Below are positions 16,007 to 23,161 of a DNA stretch of 28,055 bases, in pieces. Position 1 is the stretch's first letter; every line of letters starts with the position of its first letter. Source of the DNA: Clostridium sp. (lineage in GTDB: Bacteria; Bacillota; Clostridia; Lachnospirales; Lachnospiraceae); the NCBI GenBank assembly GCA_004554205.1, contig SFNH01000009.1:1-28055 (forward strand), in the 5' to 3' direction. Under the pieces are notes generated by a model that worked only from the letters and a program-made list of their open reading frames with translations, was not told the origin of the DNA and searched no databases. A program made the position numbers and the translations under genes.

Positions 16007-16968
16007 AGGCATTCTCCCCCGATCGGATAGAGCTTCGTGCCGCGCGAATCATAAATCTGATCCACATTCCCCACCCTTCCCCGGTTATTCAGGATAATAT
16101 AGCGCTCAAACCACCGCTCCATCACCATCTTCCGAAGCACCGGCTTTTGTTTAATGTCATCAATCGAGCTGCCGTGAACCGTGGCGATCAGCTTGCATCC
16201 GCAGTTCATCACATACTCGATCGCCTCTAAATCGTCCCTGCTCCCGATCTCGTCCACCGCAATGACCTGCGGCGACATGGTGCGGATCAGCATCATCATC
16301 CCCTGCGCCTTCGGGCAGCAGTCCAGGATATCCGTGCGGATGCCAAGCTCATTCTGGGGCACGCCCTGGTAACACGCGCCGATCTCCGAGCGCTCGTCGA
16401 TCACGCCCACGGTCATCCCCGGCTCAGGGCCGGTGCCGTTTGAGACCTGGCGGATAATGTCGCGCAGGAGCGTGGTCTTCCCGCACCTGGGCGGCGAGAT
16501 GATCAGCGTGTGCTGAATTAGGCCGCACTCATACAGGTATGGCAGCACTGTCGTCGCGCACCCCTTCACCTGGTGGGAGAGGCGGACATTGATAAATGAT
16601 ATGAACTTCATGCTGCGGATTCCATGCTCGTCCGTGATCGTCTTGCCTGCAATGCCGATCCGGTGGCCGCCCTGTATGGTGATGAAGCCCTGCTTGATCT
16701 CCTCCTCAAAGGCGTAGAGGGAGTAGCTGCTCATGTATTCCAGAGTCTCCTTTAACGCCTGCCTGGTCACCAGGTAAGCCTCATCCGCCCGCATGCTTAA
16801 ATTTCCTTCAGGAGTAATGTAGTATTCATGGTTGTTGCAGATCATGAGAAGCGGTGCGTGGACACGGAGCCGGATTTCCTGCACCTGTTCAAAATCAACG
16901 GAAACCTGCTTCAGAATCGTTCTGATATCTTTGGAAAAAATCTTGATGAGTTCTTCCCGCTTATCCAA
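16003..16968 (-). CDS. spoIIIAA: Stage III sporulation protein AA, secretion-type ATPase
   Basis: AAA-type ATPase related to type II/IV secretion motors, thought to power the channel from the mother-cell side. It shows the ring-entry region QGGHRIGIAGK, Walker A SPPRCGKTT (about 158-166), an Asp box DERSEIGA and Walker B VIAVDEIGSRDD (about 235-246), with ATVHG following. At 321 residues it is of usual length. I favour TTG 16968, giving an MDKREELIKIF start, because GGGGAGG is then seven bases upstream; the GTG at 16974 lies almost on that site. First gene of the spoIIIA operon, behind a sigma-E-like promoter. Confidence 0.95.
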   Translation of the reverse strand: MDKREELIKIFSKDIRTILKQVSVDFEQVQEIRLRVHAPLLMICNNHEYYITPEGNLSMRADEAYLVTRQALKETLEYMSSYSLYAFEEEIKQGFITIQGGHRIGIAGKTITDEHGIRSMKFISFINVRLSHQVKGCATTVLPYLYECGLIQHTLIISPPRCGKTTLLRDIIRQVSNGTGPEPGMTVGVIDERSEIGACYQGVPQNELGIRTDILDCCPKAQGMMMLIRTMSPQVIAVDEIGSRDDLEAIEYVMNCGCKLIATVHGSSIDDIKQKPVLRKMVMERWFERYIILNNRGRVGNVDQIYDSRGTKLYPIGGECL

Positions 16969-16991
16969 AATCACCCCTCCCCTTATAAGTA

Positions 16992-17019
16992 AATATATGA
17001 GGGGAAGGGTGATATATTC
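16992..17019 (-). promoter_or_regulatory. Sigma-E-like promoter of the spoIIIA operon
   Basis: Minus strand: GAATATA (17019-17013), a 13-bp spacer and CATATATT (16999-16992). This fits the sigma-E consensus (-35 like TCATATT, -10 CATACAnT) in 7 of 8 positions of the -10. spoIIIAA is a known sigma-E target in sporulating Firmicutes, and this is the only such pair in the gap before the gene. Confidence 0.6.
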
Positions 17020-17058
17020 ATAGTAATGGACACATGACCGGATGATTGTCTGCCGGTC

Positions 17059-17796
17059 TTACTGCTGCAATGCGCCGGAGCCGTCAAAGCGGTGCGTCAC
17101 GCCGTCAATCATCACCTCGCCGACCACCATCGCGCCGGAGGGCTGGCAGTAATAACGCTTCCCGTTCCAGTCAATCCAGCCGGTCATCATATATCCCTGC
17201 GCGTCGAAATAATACCAGGTGCCGCTTCCCGGCTCCTGCCACCAGCCGTCCTTCGGATAGCTCCCGTCCGAGAGGCGGTACCACCACTTTCCCTCCGGGG
17301 TCTGCATCCACTGCTCCTTTAAAAGCACAGCATTTCCCTTCGACGGCTCGGAGGAAGCGGCTGCCGCGCCGGGGCCGGAATTCTTCGTGTCGATCTTCCC
17401 GCCGTTTTTCATCAGCTCCGCAAAACTCTGGTCAATATACGTTCCCTCCGACATACTCGACCAGACGCCGTTACTGTACTCGGAAGATTTGCTCTTTGCG
17501 AGCGCGCGCACCTTAAACGTGTACTCGCCCTCGCTCGTCATCTTTTTCTCCATGTTGTAATAATTCTTCTTCGTCTTCACCGTATCCACGCGGCTGTCAT
17601 TGCGGTAAAGCTGAATCTCGTACTGGTAGGCGTCCTCGATCTCCTCCCAGCGCGCCGTTGTCATGTCGTCAGCCCAGTACAGATCCTCGATCGTGTCATA
17701 CCTCGTGGCCGCCCATGCTGTCACGGCAAGAGCCGCCGTCATAAGAAATGCGACCAGAAGAACCAAACATCTGTTCCCCGTTTTCCCTGCATTCAT
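17059..17796 (-). CDS. Secreted cell-wall-binding repeat protein, function unknown
   Basis: A 245-residue exported protein with a signal peptide (about 1-29, cleavage near AWA-A). Residues about 31-125 look like a fibronectin-III-like beta domain (TTARWEEIEDAYQYEIQLYR, then GEYTFKVRALAKS). An Ala/Ser/Gly linker follows (about 138-155), then about three aromatic choline-binding-type (CW_binding) repeats (165-245) with WWYRLSDGSYPKDGWW, GTWYYFDAQGYMMTGW and THRFDGSGAL. No catalytic domain is visible, so it may be a surface adhesin or scaffold. It lies 24 bases after rlmH with a strong AGGAGG site and ends before the spoIIIA promoter. Expression from the rlmH transcript is likely. Confidence 0.8.
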   Translation of the reverse strand: MNAGKTGNRCLVLLVAFLMTAALAVTAWAATRYDTIEDLYWADDMTTARWEEIEDAYQYEIQLYRNDSRVDTVKTKKNYYNMEKKMTSEGEYTFKVRALAKSKSSEYSNGVWSSMSEGTYIDQSFAELMKNGGKIDTKNSGPGAAAASSEPSKGNAVLLKEQWMQTPEGKWWYRLSDGSYPKDGWWQEPGSGTWYYFDAQGYMMTGWIDWNGKRYYCQPSGAMVVGEVMIDGVTHRFDGSGALQQ

Positions 17797-17820
17797 AAGA
17801 TTTCCTCCTTTTGCTTGTGT

Positions 17821-18300
17821 TTATTTATGGTACGGTTCCCCATTTTTGATCCGATAGCTCCGGTAGATCTGCTCCAGCAGGATCACGCGCATCAGTTGAT
17901 GGGGAAAGGTCATTTTTGAAAAGCTGAGCCTGTAATCGGCCCGCCTTAAAACCTCCTCAGATAATCCGAGCGAGCCGCCGATCACGAAGACCAGATGGCT
18001 CTGCCCGGCGACGCCCAGGCTGTCAAGTTTTGCGGCGAGCTCCTCAGAGCTTAAGCTCTCGCCGTCGATCGCCAGGGCGATCACATAAGCGCCATCCTTT
18101 ATCTGCGCGAGCAGGCGTCTCCCCTCCAACTCCTTAATCCGCCTCTCCTCGCCCGCGCCCGCGCCGTCCGGCGTCCTCTCGTCCGCCACCTGAAGAAGCT
18201 CGAGCTTACAGTAGCGGCCGAGCCGCTTCGCGTACTCGGCTATGGCGTCCGCGTAAAATCTCTCCTTGATCTTCCCAACCGCAAGTATCGTGATCCTCAT
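17821..18300 (-). CDS. rlmH: 23S rRNA pseudouridine-1915 N3-methyltransferase RlmH
   Basis: SPOUT-class methyltransferase acting on pseudouridine 1915 of 23S rRNA in assembled ribosomes. The 159-residue protein has the VGKIKERFYADAIAEYAKRL start, the FVIGGSLGLSEEVLRRAD knot motif (about 109-126) and the C-terminal block SFSKMTFPHQLMRVILLEQI followed by YRSYRIKNGEPYHK. All parts of the fold are present. Its ATG overlaps the stop of the upstream esterase gene (ATGA), an unusual partner for an rRNA enzyme. Confidence 0.97.
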   Translation of the reverse strand: MRITILAVGKIKERFYADAIAEYAKRLGRYCKLELLQVADERTPDGAGAGEERRIKELEGRRLLAQIKDGAYVIALAIDGESLSSEELAAKLDSLGVAGQSHLVFVIGGSLGLSEEVLRRADYRLSFSKMTFPHQLMRVILLEQIYRSYRIKNGEPYHK

Positions 18301-19274
18301 CGCGCTCTCCCGCGGCCGGAGCGGACTACCTTGACGCTCCTTCCTTCCTTTTCCCGGCGGATTCCGTAAATGATCTCCAAAAATCTCTGAGCCTCATCCC
18401 ACGCCTCGCGGGACTCCGGGATGAGCTTCATCGCCATCTGAAACACATGGAACATCCCGTCGTAGACCGACACCCGGAGCTTTCCGCCCGCCGCGCGCAG
18501 CTTCTCTGCGACGCCGAGCGTATCATCAAGAAGCACCTCGTCCCCGCCCACCTGCATGAGCACCGGCGGGAAGCCCTCGTAGCTGCCAAACAGCGGCGAC
18601 AGATAAGGATCGGTTGGATCTCCCTCGCCGATATAGGCGCTGTCATGGAGCATATTGTCCTTCGTGTTGCCAAACTGCGGATCCTTCGTGAAATTCGTCT
18701 CGTGGGACGCCCCGCTGCAGGTTAAGTCCGTCCAGGGCGACATCACGATAAGCCCTGCCGGCATCGGAATGCGATGATCCCGCAGATAAAGCGCGAGTGC
18801 CAGCGTAAGCCCGCCTCCGGCGGAATCCCCCGCGATGATGATCCGCTTCGGGGCATAGTGCTTTTCCTCCACCAGCCACCGGTACGCCGCCACAGCGTCC
18901 TCAAGCGCCGCCGGGTATGTGTGCTCCGGCGCCACCCGGTAATCCACCGTCAGCACGTCACCGCCCATGCTCCGCCTTGAATACTCCACCGCGAAATCCC
19001 GGTAAATGTTCTTCATCGGCCCGATGTAGCCGCCGCCGTGGAGCTGGAGGATCACCCGCCCGGTACATACCTGACGCGGGCGCAGGTACTCCATCTTAAA
19101 CCCTTCCATGTCGATGATCTCATATTCATAATCCGCGGGACAGATCCATGCCGGTTCCACCGGATTCCTGCGGTACTCGCCTGTCTGGAACTTGTGACCC
19201 ATCGCGGAATCCATCATATTCATCATCATATCCCGAACCAGCTTTCCCCGCAGGCTGACAGTATCTCTCCTCAT
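18297..19274 (-). CDS. Alpha/beta hydrolase, HSL-type (family IV) esterase
   Basis: Probable carboxylesterase of the hormone-sensitive-lipase group. HGGG (79-82) forms the oxyanion hole, S151 lies in GDSAGG, D245 in QVGGDE and H276 in GMFHVF, so the full triad is present. The 325-residue product has no signal peptide and should be cytoplasmic. ATG 19274 overlaps the stop of the upstream acyltransferase (ATGA) and has AGGAGA at 8-base spacing. An in-frame start at 19466 would add 64 low-complexity residues lying over the acyltransferase gene and is rejected. The substrate is unknown; coupling to an acyltransferase suggests it acts on the same ester or acyl compound. Confidence 0.9.
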   Translation of the reverse strand: MRRDTVSLRGKLVRDMMMNMMDSAMGHKFQTGEYRRNPVEPAWICPADYEYEIIDMEGFKMEYLRPRQVCTGRVILQLHGGGYIGPMKNIYRDFAVEYSRRSMGGDVLTVDYRVAPEHTYPAALEDAVAAYRWLVEEKHYAPKRIIIAGDSAGGGLTLALALYLRDHRIPMPAGLIVMSPWTDLTCSGASHETNFTKDPQFGNTKDNMLHDSAYIGEGDPTDPYLSPLFGSYEGFPPVLMQVGGDEVLLDDTLGVAEKLRAAGGKLRVSVYDGMFHVFQMAMKLIPESREAWDEAQRFLEIIYGIRREKEGRSVKVVRSGRGRAR

Positions 19275-20737
19275 ACATGAAGTCTCCTTCGCAGTTCGTC
19301 CCCCAGGCTGCGCCGTCCGCTCACATAGTCGAGCAGCCCGCGCGCCGCGCTCTCCCCGGTGTGCCCCATCTTCTTTGCCATGCGCGCCGCCTTCGCCTCG
19401 CCGCCCTTTCGCAGGATCAGGACCCTTCTGACTCTCGGATACATATCCTTCCTCTTTGCGGCGCAAAGCTCATTTCCCTCAAGCCGCACAGACAGTCCGT
19501 CCTCCTTAAGCTTCCTGAAAAAGCGCCTCTGCAGACGGCTGTCCGAGAATGCGGAGGTGAAGGTCACCGCCAGCTCATCCCCGTAAGCGCAGACCGCGCA
19601 CTTTATGGGCTGGCGCCTCGAAACGCCGATCATAAAGTGGAAGCGTTTTATAGAATCCTGATACTCCGGCTCCATCTGGATGGGGCCCAGGTTCGATAAT
19701 GTCATGGTGTACGCCCGGTCCTTCATCCGAAAGACCAGACTCATCAGCGGGCGCTTGATAAACAGCGGAATGACGCGGAGATACCATTTTTTCTCGTTGG
19801 AGACATTGTAGCAGATGCTCTCCTTAAGCTTTTCCTTGTCAATCTTTCGGTCCATCTGCTGGCTGACCTTGTAGAGTAATGTCTCAAAATCCATATCCGG
19901 ATCACGGAACAGCCAGCCGATCAGCGTCACCGCGAAAAAATTCGCCATCGTGTCGGAGCCGAAGAACGCCCGCAGGTTGATCGGGAGGTTTAATACCACC
20001 GGCCTTGCGCCCGTCTTCCCGCCTAAGTACTCCTGCCGTATCGACCAGAGCAGCGCAGCCGCCAGGTACTTGGTGATGCTCACATCATATCTGTGGCAAT
20101 GCTGCTTTAATTCGCTGACCTTCACATAGCCGTGGAGCACCTGGGCTGTGCCGGGCGGAAGATAATGCCCAGCCAGCTTAAACGCCGGCGCGGAGCTGTA
20201 ATTGCGGGGCGTCCCCCTGCGGTAATTTTCCAGATAGCTGTCCTGCACATGGAAGACCTCCTCCGACCGGGTCTTCTCGTCCTCCGCCGTCCACTCCTCC
20301 GGGGCGCCATGCGCCATGCGCAGATACTGCCTTGTCAGGCTCTTCAAAAAATTGACCGCGCCCAATCCGTCCGTCAGGGCGTGGAACACCTCAAGATTGA
20401 TGCGGCGCTCATAGTAAGTGACGCGGAACAGAAATCTCTGGTTCCCGTAGGGGTCGATATAGCGGCAGGGGTAGGTGTTCTCACGCCTCACCTGCGGAAT
20501 CTTCGTATTTTCCTCAAAGTAATACCAGAACAGCCCCCTGCGCAGCTTCACGCGGAAGGCCCGAATCCTGGGAAGTATCTCCTCGAGCGCCCTCTGCAGG
20601 ATTTCGGGCTGCACCGGCTCCTTTAATGTCACCGACACCCGGAATACCTGAGTCACATTTTCATTCGCAATGACCGGAAATATCTTAGCAGTGTTGTCCA
20701 GCCTTCTCCATCGTTTCCCAAATAGCGTCTGCCTCAT
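19271..20737 (-). CDS. Alcohol acetyltransferase-like, HxxxDG condensation-fold acyltransferase
   Basis: The 488-residue protein has the catalytic HALTDG motif (119-124) of the condensation-domain/WS-DGAT/PapA superfamily, and DALTDG-type spacing fits an acyl-CoA-dependent O-acyltransferase. Other family-like parts are RVTYYERRINLEVFHALTDG, read across 105-124, and VVLNLPINLRAFFGSDTMANFF around the central crossover. It lacks a signal peptide and any carrier-protein or adenylation domain, so a nonribosomal synthetase role is unlikely. The donor and acceptor are unknown. It lies 30 bases after the response regulator and is translationally coupled to the esterase. Confidence 0.8.
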   Translation of the reverse strand: MRQTLFGKRWRRLDNTAKIFPVIANENVTQVFRVSVTLKEPVQPEILQRALEEILPRIRAFRVKLRRGLFWYYFEENTKIPQVRRENTYPCRYIDPYGNQRFLFRVTYYERRINLEVFHALTDGLGAVNFLKSLTRQYLRMAHGAPEEWTAEDEKTRSEEVFHVQDSYLENYRRGTPRNYSSAPAFKLAGHYLPPGTAQVLHGYVKVSELKQHCHRYDVSITKYLAAALLWSIRQEYLGGKTGARPVVLNLPINLRAFFGSDTMANFFAVTLIGWLFRDPDMDFETLLYKVSQQMDRKIDKEKLKESICYNVSNEKKWYLRVIPLFIKRPLMSLVFRMKDRAYTMTLSNLGPIQMEPEYQDSIKRFHFMIGVSRRQPIKCAVCAYGDELAVTFTSAFSDSRLQRRFFRKLKEDGLSVRLEGNELCAAKRKDMYPRVRRVLILRKGGEAKAARMAKKMGHTGESAARGLLDYVSGRRSLGDELRRRLHV

Positions 20738-20767
20738 ATCGGTCTCATCTCCCGGCTTTCCCCCCGC

Positions 20768-21466
20768 TCACACGCGGAAGTAATATCCCACGCCCCACTT
20801 GGTATGCACATACTTCGGGTCGCTGGGGCTCGGCTCGATCTTCTCGCGCAGGCGCCGCACATGCACATCCACCGTCCGGACATCGCCCGACTCGGACGCC
20901 TTGTTGCCCCAGACGAAGGTAAGCAGGCTCTCGCGGCTGTAAACCTTGTTCGGATTGCAGACGAGAAGCTCCAGAAGGTCAAATTCCTTTGCGGTCAAAT
21001 TGATCTCCCGCTCTCCGATAAAGACGCGCCTGCCCTCGCGGTCGAGCTTAAGATCGCCCGCCACGACCATCTTGCTCTCGGGCTGCGCCGTATGCTTTGA
21101 TTTTTTTGCGTTTCGCCGCATGATCGCCTTGATCCGCGCCTTGACCTCCAGAATATTGAAGGGCTTTGTAATGTAGTCGTCCGCACCGTACTCCAGTCCC
21201 AGAATCTTATCCATGTCGCCGCCCTTGGCAGTCAGCATGATGATCGGCATCTCGGAAAACTCCCGGATCGCCTGGCACACCTCAAAGCCGTCATACTTCG
21301 GAAGCATCACGTCGAGAAGCACCACATCGTATTCCGTCTTCTTCGCAAGCTCGATGGCTTCCTCGCCGTCGTACGCGCAGTCGACCTCCATCCCCTCCTG
21401 CTCCAGGCTGAAACGGATGCCCTTCACGATCAGTTTTTCATCATCTACAACCAGAATCTTTGCCAT
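20768..21466 (-). CDS. OmpR/PhoB-family response regulator, WalR-like, without a neighbouring kinase
   Basis: Two-domain transcription regulator of 232 residues. The receiver domain has the acidic pair DD (8-9), the phosphoacceptor D52 in LLDVMLPKYDG, T79 and K101 in ITKPF. The winged-helix output domain has LTAKEFDLLELLVCNPNKVYSR and ends VRTVDVHVRRLREKIE, then HTKWGVGYYFRV, very close in pattern to WalR/VicR. WalR normally controls cell-wall turnover genes and is followed by walK; here no histidine kinase gene is adjacent on either side. The start has AGGAGAGAAG directly before the ATG, 29 bases after comEA. Confidence 0.92.
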   Translation of the reverse strand: MAKILVVDDEKLIVKGIRFSLEQEGMEVDCAYDGEEAIELAKKTEYDVVLLDVMLPKYDGFEVCQAIREFSEMPIIMLTAKGGDMDKILGLEYGADDYITKPFNILEVKARIKAIMRRNAKKSKHTAQPESKMVVAGDLKLDREGRRVFIGEREINLTAKEFDLLELLVCNPNKVYSRESLLTFVWGNKASESGDVRTVDVHVRRLREKIEPSPSDPKYVHTKWGVGYYFRV

Positions 21467-21495
21467 CTTCTCTCCTCTTAAGCCATGTCCCTGAC

Positions 21496-22110
21496 CTACA
21501 CGGTAATGTCATCTTTTATTTTCTTGAATGCCGCGTCCTTAATCCCCGGCACCTCCATGATATCCTCCGGCCTTGAAAATTTCCCGCGCTCCCTGCGGTA
21601 TGCAATGATCGCCTCCGCGCGCGACTGCCCGATACCGGTTAAGGTCATCAGCTCCTCCGCTCCGGCGGTGTTGATATTCACCTTCCGGCCAGCCTGATTC
21701 TGCGCGCCGTCATCCGATGTCCACACCTGCTCCGGCACGCTGTCACGATCCGGCACCTCAAGCTTCATGCCGTCCTGCACGGTATCCGCCAGGTTCAGCC
21801 ACTCTCCGGCCGCCCGCTCCGTGAAGCCCCCTGCCAGGTCGATCGCCTCAAAGATGCGCTGGCCCTCGCTCATCTCATAGACGCCCGGCGATACCACCTC
21901 GCCGCAGACGTAGACATAACAGGTCTTCACCTGCTCCGCCGCGGTCTCCTCCGGCTCTGCGGGCGCAGTCCCAGCCGGCTCCGTCTCTGCCGCCGCAAAG
22001 GAGACCTCCTCCTTAACGCCGGGAAAGCCGCAGCTGTAAAAGCAGCCCGCCGCCAGCAGAAATACCGCTAACAGAATCCACTTTCCTGTCCCGGACAGAC
22101 TTATTTTCAT
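21496..22110 (-). CDS. comEA: ComEA-like helix-hairpin-helix DNA-binding protein
   Basis: ComEA binds incoming DNA outside the membrane during natural transformation. The 204-residue protein has an N-terminal hydrophobic anchor, a possible lipobox (LLAAGC, C23), an Ala/Glu/Pro-rich linker, an SLBB domain (about 63-120, VYVCGEVVSPGVYEM) and two helix-hairpin-helix motifs (about 142-204, VNINTAGAEELMTLTGIG and FSRPEDIMEVPGI). It is complete. No comEB, comEC or other competence gene is nearby, so use in DNA uptake is not established. Its promoter is at 22159-22187 and it heads the run ending with the cell-wall-binding protein. Confidence 0.92.
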   Translation of the reverse strand: MKISLSGTGKWILLAVFLLAAGCFYSCGFPGVKEEVSFAAAETEPAGTAPAEPEETAAEQVKTCYVYVCGEVVSPGVYEMSEGQRIFEAIDLAGGFTERAAGEWLNLADTVQDGMKLEVPDRDSVPEQVWTSDDGAQNQAGRKVNINTAGAEELMTLTGIGQSRAEAIIAYRRERGKFSRPEDIMEVPGIKDAAFKKIKDDITV

Positions 22111-22158
22111 GTTCTTCCCTCCTTATCACGGAGAGAATCCCAAATTCAGCCTATCTCT

Positions 22159-22187
22159 ATTCTACCGAAAGTATCTCCCAATTACAA
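22159..22187 (-). promoter_or_regulatory. Sigma-A-type promoter of comEA
   Basis: Minus-strand -35 TTGTAA (22187-22182), a 17-bp spacer and -10 TAGAAT (22164-22159). It may drive the whole minus-strand run comEA, response regulator, acyltransferase, esterase, rlmH and cell-wall protein, since gaps between those genes are 30 bases or less. Confidence 0.65.
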
Positions 22188-22217
22188 GTAATATTTCCTT
22201 AAAATTCTATGATGATG

Positions 22218-22285
22218 CAACAGTCCGGCCCTGCGGCGGTTGCGGCGTAAAATCCGCGGGAGATGCCGCATAGCTGAACTGTTAT
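22218..22285. repeat. Degenerate GTAACAGTT-type repeat between comEA and thiT
   Basis: The left end CAACAGTCCGGC and the right end GCATAGCTGAACTGTTAT are diverged inverted copies. Read on the minus strand, the right end starts ATAACAGTTCAGCTATGCGGC, close to the start of the repeat at 4741. GCGGC and GCCGC inside can form a stem. It fills part of the 388-base gap between comEA and thiT. Confidence 0.5.
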
Positions 22286-22314
22286 CTACATGATGGCGTT
22301 TTCCGTTTTCGCTC

Positions 22315-22343
22315 TTGACATATGCGCGTTTCCGAAGTATACT
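22315..22343 (+). promoter_or_regulatory. Sigma-A-type promoter of the thiT leader
   Basis: Perfect -35 TTGACA (22315-22320), a 17-bp spacer and -10 TATACT (22338-22343). Transcription would begin near 22350, just before the riboswitch aptamer. Confidence 0.88.
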
Positions 22344-22361
22344 TTTCCCGAAACAAATACA

Positions 22362-22446
22362 ACACGCTAGGGGAGCCTCACGGCTGAGAAAGGCATCTGC
22401 CTGACCCTCACTACTTGATCCGGTTCGTACCGGCGTAAGGAAGCTT
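22362..22446 (+). ncRNA. TPP (THI-box) riboswitch aptamer
   Basis: The leader contains the conserved order of the thiamine-pyrophosphate aptamer: CTAGGGGAGCC (22367-22377), CTGAGA (22384-22389), CTGACCCTC (22401-22409), CTTGATCCGG (22414-22423) and CGGCGTAAGGAAG (22431-22443). The spacing fits helices P2-P5. It lies directly upstream of a thiamine transporter gene, as expected. Binding of TPP should reduce expression. Confidence 0.95.
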
Positions 22447-22466
22447 ATATACCTTTCCTGTAGTCC

Positions 22467-22498
22467 CCTCCTGTGTCGATCACGAAGGAGGTTTTTTT
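22467..22498 (+). terminator. Riboswitch expression hairpin, terminator and ribosome-site sequester combined
   Basis: CCTCCT (22467-22472) pairs with AGGAGG (22486-22491), with an inner GTG/CAC stem, and is followed by seven T residues and then the ATG of thiT. The same AGGAGG is the ribosome-binding site of thiT at 7-base spacing. So the hairpin looks like an intrinsic terminator and also blocks translation. The TPP-bound state probably allows it to form. Confidence 0.7.
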
Positions 22499-23161
22499 AT
22501 GTCTGTTGTTACACCGGACGGCGGCCTGACCGCCCTCGGCTACGGGCTCTGCGCCGCGGCCGCAGCCATACTGCTTCTCATCGCAGGGATCGTCACCAAA
22601 AGCAGCAAATCGAAGCTCTCCACCAGACAGCTCGTATTCTGCGGACTGGCCATGGCGCTGTCGTTCGTCACCTCGTACATCAAGGTGTTCCATATGCCCT
22701 ACGGCGGCTCCGTGACCCTGTTTTCCATGCTCTTCATCTGCCTGATCGGCTATTGGTACGGGATCCGGACAGGCATCCTGACCGGACTTGCCTACGGCAT
22801 ACTCCAGTTTCTGCAGGAGCCCTTTGTGCTGTCCCCGTTCCAGGTCTGCTGCGACTATGTGCTGGCATTCGCGGGGCTCGGCCTCGCCGGCGCCTTCGCA
22901 AAGTCAAAAAACGGGCTCGTCAAGGGCTATCTTCTCGGTATCCTTGTGCGCGGCGCCTTCCACTCGCTGGGCGGCTACCTGTACTGGATGGATTACATGC
23001 CGGAGACCTTCCCGGCTTCGCTTGCCGCCGTGTATCCGCTTGTCTACAACTATTCTTACATATTGACCGAGGGCGTGCTGACACTGATCGTCATCTGCCT
23101 CCCGCCGGTGAAGAAGGGGCTTGAGCAGATCAGGAAGATGGCGCTTGCCGTCACGCCGTAA
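22499..23161 (+). CDS. thiT: Energy-coupling-factor thiamine transporter substrate-binding subunit
   Basis: ThiT is the membrane S-component that binds thiamine and shares the ECF ATPase module. The 220-residue protein has an extra N-terminal hydrophobic segment (about 12-32) before the six-helix core. Family features are MPYGGSVTLFSML (66-78), YGIRTGILTGLAYGILQFL followed by EP (107-108), RGAFHSLGGYLYW and PLVYNYSYI (180-188), which carry likely thiamine contacts. ecfA and ecfT are not in this window. It is controlled by the TPP riboswitch. Its last 11 bases overlap the end of metH on the other strand, so no separate terminator follows. Confidence 0.95.
   Translation: MSVVTPDGGLTALGYGLCAAAAAILLLIAGIVTKSSKSKLSTRQLVFCGLAMALSFVTSYIKVFHMPYGGSVTLFSMLFICLIGYWYGIRTGILTGLAYGILQFLQEPFVLSPFQVCCDYVLAFAGLGLAGAFAKSKNGLVKGYLLGILVRGAFHSLGGYLYWMDYMPETFPASLAAVYPLVYNYSYILTEGVLTLIVICLPPVKKGLEQIRKMALAVTP

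Noticed and set aside
16973..17010. Palindrome around the spoIIIAA ribosome-binding site as an RNA switch
   Set aside because: The distal arm lies upstream of the expected transcription start of the sigma-E-like promoter, so the mRNA would not contain both arms.
17037..17057. ACCGG/CCGGT hairpin after the cell-wall-binding gene as a terminator
   Set aside because: The stem is only five base pairs and no T-tract follows on the minus strand; its role cannot be supported.
19275..19466. N-terminal extension of the esterase by 64 residues
   Set aside because: The extension is low-complexity Gly/Arg/Glu sequence lying over the acyltransferase gene. ATG 19274 has a proper ribosome-binding site and the overlap typical of coupled genes.
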